A stretch of 64,000 nucleotides of DNA from Enoplolaimus lenunculus (taxonomy: Eukaryota > Nematoda > Enoplea > Enoplida > Thoracostomopsidae): assembly GCA_030248215.1 (NCBI GenBank), contig JASANG010003805.1, forward strand, positions 280,279-344,278, read 5' to 3'. The position numbers and the translations under genes are program-made. Below the pieces are notes generated by a model. That model searched no databases and was not told where the DNA came from. It saw only the letters and a program-made list of their open reading frames with translations. Shown here one piece after another: positions 45,809 through 56,955 of this stretch. Position 1 is the stretch's first letter, and each line of letters opens with the position of its first letter.

Positions 45809-46629
45809 GTTTTTAATAGTTTCTATTGCCGTATTGTCGCACTATAATGCTTAAATATACCATTGAAGCAAATCCAATGCGAATCATGAGGAAAAATAAA
45901 CCCTGAAGCTGACAATATTCCTTCGGTAAACACCAAACCGAAAAAACACTTAAGCAGCTGAATTTCAGACGACTCAAGTCTCGTTTCCATGGTATTTTTA
46001 AGTTGCGTGTCGTAAATTTCACAGCTTAAATTAATATATAATTTTGTGTTGGATATTTTTAATTTACTTGTGTAAAAATATAGTGTATTCCGAGTATTGT
46101 ACCTCCCACTCAACATTTTGTCGATTTATTTGTGTTGCGCAGTTCTAGAATTAGGTAACGCTCACATTTTCAGGCAAACTATAGCCCCATATTAATGATA
46201 TAAGGGCCTACCCACTTGGATTTGGGGAGTTTCAGAAACTGGGGCTAAATTTTAGGTTTAGGGTTAGTGTTTGGTTAAGGTTAGGTTACGTTTCCAGCTC
46301 CTGCTTCGGTTTAGACGAAGCGCCAATAGGCGCTTATAAATAGAATCTGCAAATTATTTGTAGCTGCAAGCCAGACTTCTTACCCATTTAAAGTTTGAGA
46401 ATAGGTTGAGAACGTTTCGTCCCCAAGACCTCTAATTATACAACAGCGTTAGCTTATAACTTGAAGTCGTACTTTAAACTGCGGCTAGCAGTTGTTGCTA
46501 AAATTCATACTGAAATCACTGAAATTTTGTAAACAAGCGGAATATAAATCAAATGAAAAATATTTTCTAATTTCTTAATGTTTCTAAAATTTGCAACACT
46601 CAAAACCAATATATGTTAGGAACTTCGCT

Positions 46630-47015
46630 GGATTTAATTGGATGTCTTCCTCCGGCTGCGGCTCCGGCAGAAAATTGACCTCTGGCGTCGGCTCTGGCTC
46701 TGGTAGAATTTTTTGCCGAGGCTTCGGCAATTCCTGTGTGAAATTTTTCATAGTTTTACAACATTTATCTGTCTGGCGCGTTTCGTTTTAACTTTTGTCA
46801 CCATTTTGACGAAAGAATTGCCAGGATTTTCTAAGAAATAAGCGTAAAACCAACCGGTTTAACAACACATTACATATATTCGCTAAAACTAACAAATTAA
46901 ATAATATTTAACCACTAAATGTCACCACACCTCTGGCTTCAACTCCGGCTCCAACTCCGGAAAGTTTCGTTGCCCTCCGGCTCGTATATTTTTCACCTTC
47001 GGTTGCACCCTGGAC
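46630..47015. repeat. CCGGAACC/GGCTCCGGCTCC-family remnant
   Basis: TCCTCCGGCTGCGGCTCCGG at the left and CCGGCTCCAACTCCGG, then TTCGGTTGCACCCTGG, at the right. The last matches the outer end of the element at 8708. An inner Gly/Ser-rich frame is a by-product. Confidence 0.5.
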
Positions 47016-47424
47016 TACACGAATTTGAGAATACAGAATCTGTCTGAGCAACCACGAAACCAAAAAGACAAAGATTATTGCGCTTGTCACATGCTATTAA
47101 TAGCTTTTCAAACAAACGAATTACAGTGGAAGCAACTAAAAATGTCTTACTGATATTATATACAAGTAAAAAATCACAAACCTGCTGAAAATTTCACTAA
47201 GGTTAATTCACTGGTTTGAAAGTTTACAATACCTAATAGCAACTATAGTGATAGTTCTGTTGAGAATACTTTCAGAAATTTTATCTCAATTTTAAAACCA
47301 CGCCTGTAACCAAAATCTCGGATAATTTTACGCTCCAGCCAAACATGTTACCATACTGTTTTATGGGGCCGATTGTAGCACATTCTTATTCAGAAATATC
47401 TGCCCATGTATAGAATTTTTGGCC

Positions 47425-47552
47425 GATGTTACTTTAAGGGGCGTCCAGGTTTCTGGTGGGTCTATAAAAGAGTAGGTTTAGATTCTAAATTACAAGCTTA
47501 GGAATGCGCGTAATCTACTGTTACGCCACTAAAAGGAACATTGGCCGAATTT
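47425..47552. repeat. TTAGGC element, GGACGCCCCTTAAAG subtype, short
   Basis: GTTACTTTAAGGGGCGTCCA at the left and CTACTGTTACGCCACTAAAA with ACATTGGCC at the right. The hexamer array is almost absent, so it shows the bare frame of the element. Confidence 0.75.
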
Positions 47553-48049
47553 TCCCTTTTACATACACTTACAATGTACATATAACTGACAACAGGCACT
47601 TTTTTCAACGATACACTACTCTCTGTGCAACCAATTTAAAGAAAAATAAATATAAAAAGATAACAAAATAAAAACATTCAACAATATTTCTTTACCAAAT
47701 TCAGTATGCGAACCTAATAGCCTTAAATGGTTCTTATAACTGAATCAAACCACGCTTGACACATCTTAGATGTGCAACCGGGATTTCAATTTGACAGGAA
47801 TCTGTTGGGCTGCCGAGTAAAAAGATTCCGGTTCCGGTACGAAATACCGGTTTTTATTGGTTGTGCTGAAAACATTTGAATTTGTGTAGAGACTTTAACT
47901 CGTCCCCTGGATACATATCTGACTCCTCGCTGTTTGATTGGTTGAAAACTTGACAAAAAATAACTAATCAGCGAGAATAAGTTCGGAAAAAAGTGACATT
48001 TCGATACGATTTTAGCGGCTGTGACACGCTTTAGCTGCGTAATACAGCA

Positions 48050-48158
48050 ACAAGAACAACAACAATAATTATGATAATAGTAATAATAGCAATAATAATA
48101 ATAATAATATTAATAATAATAGTAATAATAAAAATAGTAATAGTAATAATGATAATAC
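48050..48158 (+). repeat. AAT/AAC microsatellite
   Basis: Imperfect (AAT)n with AAC, AGT and GAT variants. Confidence 0.85.
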
Positions 48159-48560
48159 AAACAATCAAAATATATGAGGAAATAATAGACACATAATAAA
48201 AAATTTAATACGTTTTTATTTCGTTTTCTATCATTTCGTAATGGGAGTAGCGAGGAATTTGAGAAGCGTAGGTGAAGTTTTATATGAATACTTCAAAGAG
48301 GAATTTCATAAGTTGTCACCAGAGCTCTTGCGGGGTAAGAAATTTCAACCCCATTAATCAGTAAACATGCACCAATAAATGAAAAATCATCAATGTCGCA
48401 CAATCTTGTCAATAGATGTTTGCTACTTTTTGGCGTTTTTGAATGGATTCAAGGTACATTGGTGCACTGATCGGCCAGAAGGTCCAACAAATCCGCAGAA
48501 CACACGAAAGTAAAAGATGACTTTTCAGCCTATATATTGTAGTATACTCTATGCAGGAAA

Positions 48561-49213
48561 GAGCTTAATTTGAATACAGGAGTGAAGTTCATAAATCAAC
48601 AATTCGTGCTTAAGATGAGGCGGAGCCTTTGGCAGATTTTTGAGCCAATCGTTTTTCTGAATAACAGTGGTTCCTGTATCATGGGGCAAATTAAACCAAT
48701 TAAAACAGTTGACTAAACATAGCTTCTAGAGCTTAATTTGAATACAGGAGTGAAGTTTATAAATCAACAATTCGTGCTTAAGATGAGGCGGAGCCTTGGC
48801 AAATTTTTGAGCCAATCGTTTTTCTGAATAATAGGGGTTCCTGTATCATGGGGCAATTTAAACCAATTAAAACAGTTGACTAAACATAGCTTCTAGAGCT
48901 TAATTTGAATACAGGAGTGAAGTTTATAAATCAACAATTCGTGCTTAAGATGAGGCGGAGCCTTGGCAAATTTTTGAGCCAATCGTTTTTCTGAATAACA
49001 GGGGTTCCTGTATCATGGGGCAATTTAAACCAATTAAAACAGTTGACTAAACATAGCTTCTAGAGCTTAATTTGAATACAGGAGTGAAGTTCACCAATCA
49101 ACAATTCGTGCTTAAGATGTGGCGGAGCCTTGGCAAATTTTTGAGCCAATCGTTTTTCTGAATAATAGGGGTTCCTCTATCATGGGACAAACTAAACCAA
49201 TTAAAACAGTTTC
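48561..49213 (+). repeat. Tandem array, about 167 bp x 4
   Basis: Units start at 48561, 48729, 48896 and 49063, each GAGCTTAATTTGAATACAGG and ending around AAACAGTTGACTAAACATAG. They differ at a few positions. The central two are closest and the last is cut short. No open frame is kept across units. Confidence 0.9.
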
Positions 49214-49716
49214 ATTTTCATGATTACTTCTGTGCTTTAACTCATTTTTCATTATTTCCTACATTTTTCATTAGGGTTGGAACGGCCGCTCGGGTTTACT
49301 TGAAAAAATACCCGGTGCCCGGTTTACAATTTGAGCTACTCAACAAAACGAGAAAAATCTTGGTTTTGTAATTACTTTTTAAATTGTTTTTTCATTAAAA
49401 TAGCGTCTGTGATAAATATATACTATTGTTAAATTCAAGTTAATAATTATTTGTTTTTCAATGACAAATTTTTTACTCGTTGACACGGCAACACTGTACT
49501 AAACAAAATAAGCTGTACCTTTTAAACAGATTTAAGAGTTTACGATTAATATCTTTTCTTACCAATCCATTCAAGAATTGAATTTTAATATTAAAACTGG
49601 ACCAAAAGGCATTGTGACGCAAATATAATTGAAGTTTTGCAGAGACTATTTCGAAACTTATGAACACTGCTAATTATAGAGGATTACTTATAAAACCAGC
49701 GAACTTAATAAAGACT
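49214..49716. other. Unassigned AT-rich spacer
   Basis: No gene seen. A CCGCTCGGGTTTACTTG to ACCCGGTGCCCGGTT patch at 49287-49331 resembles the GGGTACCCG repeats at 38715 and 55265. Confidence 0.4.
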
Positions 49717-50210
49717 CGTTGGCTTTGGCTTAGGCAAATGTTTATTCTTACACTTAGGCTTAAGCTTAGGCATATCTTTATTCTTAAACTAGGTTTAGGC
49801 AAACGCTTCTATTTATTCTTTATGCTTATGCTTATGCTTACGCTTAAGCATAGGTTTATATTTATCCGTACGCTTACGTTTAGGCTTAGGCTTATATTTT
49901 TCTAACGCTTAGGCTTCAAACTTAGGCTTATATGTTGTTACGCTTAAGCTTAGACTTAGCGCTTATATTTATTCTTACGCTTAGACTTCAGGCTTAGGCT
50001 TAGGTGCTTATATTTATTCTTATGTTAAGCTTAGGCTTAGGCGCTTATATTTATTCCTGCGCTTAGGTTTACGCTTAGGCTTATATTTTTTCTTTACGCT
50101 AAGGCTTCAAACTTAGGCTTATATTTATTCTCACGCATAGCTTAGCCGTAGGTGCTTATATTTATTCTTACGCTTATTCTTCAGGCTTAGGCTTAGTTTT
50201 AGTCGATAAC
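49717..50210 (+). repeat. Long TTAGGC-like array
   Basis: Irregular higher-order repeat of CTTAGGCTTAGGCGCTTATA and TTTATTCTTACGCTTAGGCT with spacing near 60-70 bases. The longest such array in the window. Element ends were not found. Confidence 0.8.
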
Positions 50211-51317
50211 CGCGTATAGGTTAGATAGGACAAAATGATGAAAGTAAGCAGAAGCTGAAATCAAATAAAATGTGTATACGCTCAAAATTGATAACACTTG
50301 TTAAGTAATCAAGCAATAGCAAAAATAAAAAAGTTTCAATTATGAATGAATGGCTGACAACCCATAAGAGTTACCATGCGACAGTTTTTGAGTGAAGTTT
50401 AAGCTTCGGCTTTGTCAATTTAAAATCAAAATGTTAACTTTCAATAAAAAACGGCTAAACGAATTTCTTGACCTTTTCAAAAATGAATATTGTGCAATTT
50501 TAGCTAAAAGTGAATTCGTAGTTCAGTCAGGATCGAAAAGTGACTCTGGGATGAGAAGCGTCAACTTCACCGCTCGATTATAAAAGAATGAAATTGAATT
50601 TAATTCATTGGTACTGAAATATATTTTGAAAACTCAACTTTTACTTAAAACGAGCTATTGTTTACGACCCTGCAACCGCAAATATTTGCCTCAGTGAAAT
50701 TTTATACGATCGCTCTGTTAGACCTAAGACAGAATCCGGTATTTTAAAAATTGATAGATATACGGATTTAGCGATTTATCGAATATCCGTTTACATTCCC
50801 GGCAAAAATCAATGTTTGCTTCCGTTTCAGTTTTCGCTAGAGAAATACCCGAAAATGGTGTTAGTTCGATGCTCAAAATTAGTTCTAATTCACGTATTAA
50901 GACACACAGTTTTTAATTGTAAATCTGCAACAAATGTTTTATATGAAATAAAAATGACGAAATTTTTCCAAAATCAAAAAAATGCCTGCCCTCGTTTCCG
51001 TTATTTTTTATTATCTGTTTGCGCCCTGATAAATATCAACAAGGCTCATCAAAAATTGCCAAAGCAAAACTGTTGCAAATTTACACTATCGTTTATCATT
51101 CACGCGGCTGCTCTTTTTGTGCGTCTTAAAAAAGTTTTTAGGATAAACATTTCCGGTCAAAAATGAACCAGAAAAAAAGTTATAAAACCCCTGAGGGAAA
51201 TAAGACTTGAAGTCAAAATACATATTTTGTGATAAATTATAATAGTTTTTGGTTCGCAGAAAAGATACGTCTCGATGGTGGATCCTAAAATTTTTTCACG
51301 AGAGGAGCGTCATAATA
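50211..51317. other. Unassigned AT-rich spacer
   Basis: The 116-codon plus frame at 50816-51166 is the longest outside known genes. It lacks motifs, and parts of it (CGTTTCCGTTATTTTTTATT) match a degenerate repeat at about 2600-2650. Treated as non-coding. Confidence 0.45.
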
Positions 51318-51356
51318 TATAATAATAATAATAATAATAATAACAATAATAATAAC

Positions 51357-51388
<32 letters not shown>
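51318..51388 (+). repeat. (AAT)n microsatellite
   Basis: About 23 AAT units with two AAC interruptions. Confidence 0.92.
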
Positions 51389-51390
<2 letters not shown>

Positions 51391-51664
51391 TAAGAAAACG
51401 CTAGTAAAGCCAAGTGAGCAAGAAGTCAAACGCAGTTTTAGTCAATCTTAACACAATATTTTGGTTTTGATCTGTGTTGCTACCTAGGCTTGGTTATGTG
51501 GGCCCCAGATGGTAACATGTATAAATTCTTCAAGTACAACTTTCGCCATTTATAGTTTCCTTAAGAGTTCATATTTCGCGATGCATGCGACTGCCAGAAT
51601 TTTAGAACGGTGGGCTACGTTCTGCAAAATCTTCGAAACGTAGGTTGCTTGTGCAACTAAAAAA

Positions 51665-51883
51665 GGGCCCATGTATAGAACAGGGCCGGAACAGTAGTAT
51701 AAGCATATTCCTAAGCTAAGCCTAAGGCTAAACATAAGCCTAAGCGTAAGGATGAGCCAATTCCTAAGCCTAAGCCTAAGCCTAAGCCAATGCTTAAGCA
51801 AAAAAAGTTAGTCTAAAGCTTAAACTGACTCTGTTTTACAGCCCCTCCGGAAAACGATCCGGCCCTGTTCTATACACGGGCCT
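51665..51883. repeat. TTAGGC element, best-preserved copy
   Basis: GGGCCCATGTATAGAACAGG and GCCGGAACAGTAGTATAAGC at the left. CGATCCGGCCCTGTTCTATA with CACGGGCC at the right is the inverse of the outer part. CTAAGCCTAAGCCTAAGCC lies inside, followed by the GTTAGTCTAAAGCTTAAACT motif. Confidence 0.88.
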
Positions 51884-52571
51884 ACAAAGTATCAAAGAAC
51901 CATTGAACAAAAATCCTAAAGGGAATTGACCTTTTATTTGAAACCCCTTGTCTACACCATAGCAGACTCCCAAAACCTTGACATTACACTTGAGAGCTCG
52001 ATTCTGATTGGCTAAAATATCATAAACTAATTTCGGCAGATATTCGGAAAACCATCGTTGACAGCTCCAAAAGTATGTACAGTCAAAATTATACTTGGTG
52101 CCTAGAAAACAACGAAATAAGCAAAGTTTGAAAGTAAACCGATCCTAAACAAATTGACTACCACGTTTCTCGCGTCTATTACCTCAAAGTGTTTGACATA
52201 TTGGCTCATTTTCATCGCGGTTGCCTGTCGGATATTTTGGCATTCGTGTCTCTACATTAATATAACCAATTTCTCGCCGTATGAACCATTTTCTTACCGT
52301 TTGCAGACAAAAACCAACTCACGCAAGTTTGTTATCACAGCTCACGAATATTAAACTTGCTTTACCCTGGTCCTTAGAAAAGCCACAGGTCCAATCCATC
52401 TAAAACTAATTGGGAGCTTATCAGAAAACTTTACTCCGCTCCTGTATGTTCCGTGATAGTTTTGCTGTCTAATTCTGTTGACAGTGTTACGTCTCTAAAT
52501 TTGTTGAACTGGTTTCTGTGCCGAATTGTACCCTTACAAACCAGGGATCTTGTTTGCACGCTATTCGCTAA

Positions 52572-52740
52572 ACGGCCCATGGAAAAATCAGGGGTTCAAC
52601 GCTTTTCTGTAGGACTGCAATAGAGTAAGTTGATGCTTTAGACTAATTTTTTTTACTTAAACTTACGCTTAAGCGTAGGCTTAGGCTTTAAGCTTTGGAA
52701 TATGTTTATGCTACTTTTACCGCCCTGTTTAGGACTGCTA
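52572..52740. repeat. TTAGGC element
   Basis: GGCCCATGGAAAAATCAGGG, GCTTTAGACTAATTTTTTTT, CGCTTAAGCGTAGGCTTAGG and ACCGCCCTGTTTAGGA. Confidence 0.7.
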
Positions 52741-52984
52741 AACGGTATACAGCAGTGTCGCGTTTGCAGTAATAGTAATTTCTGAATATTAATTATTCAT
52801 AACCGCTGGGCGTGATATATTCAAATAGCAATAGGTGTAGTAAGTCTATATCAATTTGTAATTCAATCAGAAAAATCCCAGATTTGTCACATAATTATCC
52901 TTGGGAATCAAACTCGTTGTTTGGATTGATTTTATTGGTTGAAAATATATGCTAGTGTGTTGCTAGTTAATTAATATACTGTTG

Positions 52985-53120
52985 TGACTCCAATAATAGG
53001 GAGGTAAGAAAAGGCTGCATTTTGAGTTTCAGTCAATTGGACTTTGTATTGTTAAATAGAGTCCGTTCGTGGATAGAGTTTATAAGTCCTAATTAGAGTA
53101 TAAACAGACCAAAGCAGAAA
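52985..53120. repeat. GAATAAGAGGGGG-family remnant
   Basis: TGTGACTCCAATAATAGGGA, CATTTTGAGTTTCAGTCAAT and GTCCTAATTAGAGT match the copies at 42536 and 44209. The right end is lost. Confidence 0.55.
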
Positions 53121-53583
53121 AATCGCCTAGGCTGCTCAAATATGTAACAGACACTCAGACAACCCGCATAAACTAAAACACAAAACATATTTAACGAACA
53201 TGACAAACAAAATACTTCGGAGTAAGTCAGTTCTGCCCAAAAGAAGAAATATATAAAAAGTTTAAGCTTGCTCCATTGTAGTCCCGTGAAAACACGGTAT
53301 GCCTCAATGTAACAGGGGCTAAATTAAATACACCGGCTATTGCTGTTTTTGTTTTCAAATATGCAAATTGTTTCCGTAGCGTAATTTTTGTCTTTTTAGT
53401 TAAGAAATTTTTTTGAGAGCTTCCGAAAGAAAAATTTCAGCTAATTTTTTCCATAACAAGTCTTAGTTAGAATGATCCGCTGGATATTCAAGGTCAAACA
53501 ATTTTGAAACTCGCTGTGATCGCTCTCTAAAAACTTTCACATGATGTTATACCTTGCCAAAATAAAACCTGGTCTACACGATT

Positions 53584-53807
53584 GGCCCAAATTCTCAAAT
53601 GCGAATAGCACATAATACCAGTTTGCGATAAGTTTCAAAGCTGACGCACTCCTGGATCTGAACATGTGGACAAAATTGGCCAACTTGTAAATCATATCAA
53701 ATACAAAAAATCGGCTGAATTTCGAACGTCACCGTTCACTGGTTATAAAGTAATTAATTTTTTACCAATTGCTGATAAGTGCTGCACACATTTGATAATT
53801 CGGGCCC
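53584..53807. repeat. TATCACCAGTT-family MITE
   Basis: GGCCCAAATTCTCAAATGCG faces GCACACATTTGATAATTCGG with GCCC. Same length as the copy at 35011. Confidence 0.8.
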
Positions 53808-54143
53808 TTGTTTATAGTAGATACAATCCGCGTTACCTCTGCAACTCACACTGAGTTGTAGTTATGGCCGTTGTTGTTCCCTTATCACGTTTTACAATTT
53901 CCGTTTTTTAAGTTCGCCTCAACCGTTAAACTATTTTAATGTATAGTTTGTTTGTTTTATTACCGGAATTTTTCTATTTGTATCAAAATAGTTGAAATCA
54001 CTAAAACTGATTTAAATTCTGGACTTAAATTCCAATGTAATTAAAGTTTAATATTACTTGATAAATATAAAAAAGACGTGCAACGTTTGCGGGGTTCATC
54101 TGAAATTAGTTTATAAAAATTAGTTTTTTGTTGCACAGTCAAT

Positions 54144-54443
54144 AAGCGGCCTGTGAATTAGCTAAAGTTAGCATTTTAGACGACGGTTAGAAAGTTTTAA
54201 ACTGTGTTGTTCGTTTGTTAACCGAAATAGAGCAGAATGTTAAATTGATCGAGTTTAAAACCTTTTTGGAATATTGAGTTTCAGCCTAAAGTTAAGCGGC
54301 CTGTGAATCAGCTAAAGTTAGCATTTTAGAAGATGGTTAGAAAGTTTTAAGCTGTGTTGTTCGTTTGTTAACCGAAATAGAGCAGAATGTTAAATTGATC
54401 GAGTTTGAAACCTTTTTCGGAATATTGAGCTTCAGCCTAAAGT
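54144..54443 (+). repeat. Tandem duplication, about 150 bp x 2
   Basis: GCGGCCTGTGAATTAGCTAA at 54146 repeats as GCGGCCTGTGAATCAGCTAA at 54296. The two copies differ at only a handful of sites through TTCAGCCTAAAGTT. Confidence 0.9.
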
Positions 54444-54467
54444 TCTAGCGTATCCGGAAAACACAGG

Positions 54468-54652
54468 CCAATGCATAGAACACGGCATTAACAGTAGTAT
54501 AAACATGGTGTTAAGCCTAAGTCTAAGCCTAAGCTTAAGAACGAGCTTTCACCTAATCCCAAACAAAATAATTTGTCTAAGCTTAAGCTTACTCTATTGC
54601 AGTCCCGATCCCGCAGAAAAACGTTCCGCCCCTGATCTTTATACGAGTTGCT
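54468..54652. repeat. TTAGGC element
   Basis: GGCCAATGCATAGAACACGG, CAGTAGTATAAACATGG, CTAAGCCTAAGCTTAAG and AAAACGTTCCGCCCCTGATC. Adjoins the 150-bp duplication. Confidence 0.78.
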
Positions 54653-54699
54653 TAAACTGAAGTCTAAGTTTACGTTTTTAATGTACGGGGAGCGTAGGG

Positions 54700-55360
54700 T
54701 CTTATTTTATTTTCACACCCAAGTTTCGTATTGAAATAAGTGATCTACTGTTTACACTGGTGTCACACTACATTGTGGATAATGATTAATTTGTAATTTC
54801 GTGATTTACAGTTCATGAATTAGCTGTCATTTACCGGCATAAGCTACAATTTCTCATTTTCTCGCGTAATACCATTTATAATGGCTGAAAAAATGTAATA
54901 CAAAAAACACACAATCTTTCAAAAATTTGAACACCAAATTGAACAAGGAGTTAAAAGAAATAAACTATTTTCAGTTCTATTATCAAGTCTCGCCAAAGAG
55001 CTGTTTGGCAAACAACGGCTGACTGGCGGTCGAAATCTATTAGCAAAGCTGATATTTGGAATGAAAAAAAGTGAATTTTGCTCTCAAGAGTTTTAATAAT
55101 TTAGAAAAACCGACTGTCTTCAAAGTAAGTCTCGTATTCCCATTGTCGGATATATAATAATGCTGGCGGGAGACATATAGTAATTTGTCGTTAACATCAT
55201 ATATTGTTTTTTACACCCACCGATTTGTTTGGCTATTGAACAGGAGTATATTGTAACCAGAGTAGGGGGGCCCGTGGGTAAACGAGGATCAGGTAAAAAT
55301 ATCAGACGCGGGTGCACCCTCGGGTAAAGATTTGTGTCACACGGGTCTAAGTTAGTCAGT
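54700..55360. other. Spacer with a GGGTACCCG patch
   Basis: No gene seen. GGGCCCGTGGGTAAACGAGG and AGACGCGGGTGCACCCTCGG at 55267-55325 resemble the patches at 38715 and 55890. Confidence 0.4.
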
Positions 55361-55688
55361 GGCTGGATTTCCAAAACCCTACTTAAGTGCGAGGTAGTAC
55401 TTAAGTACGTGTTAAGTTAAATATATACTTAAGTTGCGACTAAATTTGATAGATTACAAATTTACCATTTAGGCGCACTAACCTTGCTCAAATTGAAATT
55501 GTAGACTATTGGTTCCTCCGCAATATAAAGCAAAACTACTACTTTCTTGTTATGACAGTGGTTGACATTTGGCGTTTATTTGTTTTGCTCGAAAATTTAA
55601 TATTTACTTAAGTTGGTGACTTAAGTAAAGTAATTACTTAAGTATAACATAAGCAAATACTTAAGTAAGATTTCAGAAACCTAGCCAG
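55361..55688. repeat. ACTTAAGTA-family MITE
   Basis: GGCTGGATTTCCAAAACCCT then ACTTAAGT faces ACTTAAGTAAGATTTCAGAA then ACCTAGCC. Each end carries three or four ACTTAAGTA motifs as subterminal repeats. Confidence 0.82.
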
Positions 55689-56095
55689 TGAGCGTCGAAA
55701 AAGCAAACGTTCCGTGCTTTATTAAGTTGGGTTTGAAATTGTGTTGTTTCTACTAAGCTTTAATGTGCAAAATTGATTGGAGCTTTAATGTAAAACTTCA
55801 TCAACGTGCAAAGCACAAGCGATCTTTAGAGTACTTGATTGTCTTCAGGCGTGGAGAAAAGGTGGGTCTTGAGTGGGTAGATATTTTACCGTGGGAAACC
55901 CGCGGGTAACATACGTCTTATTTGTCTGGGTAAAGCGCAGGTTGGGCAGGGCAAGAATTTTTTACCAACATACCACTTTAATCAAAATTGCTCCTGCGGT
56001 CGGGGTTGACGAAATGTTTGCCAAAGGTTCCAAAAATGTTTGAACGGATTTATTGATTTTAAGATTTCAGATCTATTTAAGAGAAATATGACCAT

Positions 56096-56312
56096 GGCTA
56101 ATGTATAGAACACGACGGTAACAGCAGTATAAGCATATTTCCAAGCCTATTAAATCTAAGCCTACGCGTAAGAATGAACTAGTACTAAGCATAAGCCTAA
56201 GCGTAAGAATGAGCTTATATCAACGCCTAAGCCTAAGCTTAAGCCTAAGCAAAAAATTAGTCTAAAGCTTGAGCTTAACCTATTGCAGTACCGCGTACAA
56301 AGTTCCGCCCCA
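56096..56312. repeat. TTAGGC element
   Basis: GGCTAATGTATAGAACACGA, CAGCAGTATAAGCATATTTC, several AAGCCTAAGC units, TTAGTCTAAAGCTTGAGCTT and AAAGTTCCGCCCC. Confidence 0.78.
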
Positions 56313-56818
56313 AGCAAAAGCGATTCTTTAGTCATTGAACACTGGTTTATCGCACAAAAATCTTCGTAATCTTCCATATACTTACTTTCAGTTGAATTTT
56401 AGTAGCGCATAAAATCGAATTTTCAAAAATTCAAATTTCGTCAAACAATATTTCAACGTTGAGTTTACTTCATACTTTAACGTTGCAATGAGAGTCGATA
56501 ATGCTCTTGGACAAGAGCATGCCACTGGGTATGTTTCGCGTATAACATTGTACCGAGTGTACGTCGTGTTTTTGCTGCCCTAAGATAACCCCACGGGCGT
56601 CTTACAAAGTTATAAAACTCAAATATAAAATTCAACTTTTCTCTAAAACTTAAAGTATCAAGGACATGAGAAATATCGACCCTTCAAAATTAGAATCGCT
56701 TACGGTCTAAATTTAACGAGTGCTGGTTCATTTCTTACAACCAGAAATAATCCGCTCTGCCGCGTCAAAAATTCATTAATTTTGTACAGCTTTTGCTAAA
56801 TTATGTTTAATTCTAAGT

Positions 56819-56955
56819 TAAGCAGTACCATATAGAGCCATTCATAGAAATTTTGCTGTAAATGCGGCGGAGATCGAAGCCACGATGTACGGATTACCGA
56901 TCCGCTGCTCTGGCTATGGAATTACGCAGCCATGCACACTGTTCGCTCCAATGTA
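56819..56955 (-). repeat. tRNA-Thr-like element, diverged copy
   Basis: TTAAGCAGTACCATATAGAG at one end. The tRNA-like core on the minus strand has CATGGCTGCGTAATTCCATA in place of a clean A box. The far inverted end is reduced to CCAATGTAC. Confidence 0.65.

Noticed and set aside
49717-50210. True telomere end
   Set aside because: The array is irregular, internal, and of mixed hexamers between ordinary sequence.
50816-51166. 116-codon plus-strand frame
   Set aside because: AT-rich, no motif, partly overlapping a degenerate repeat; no splice partners seen.
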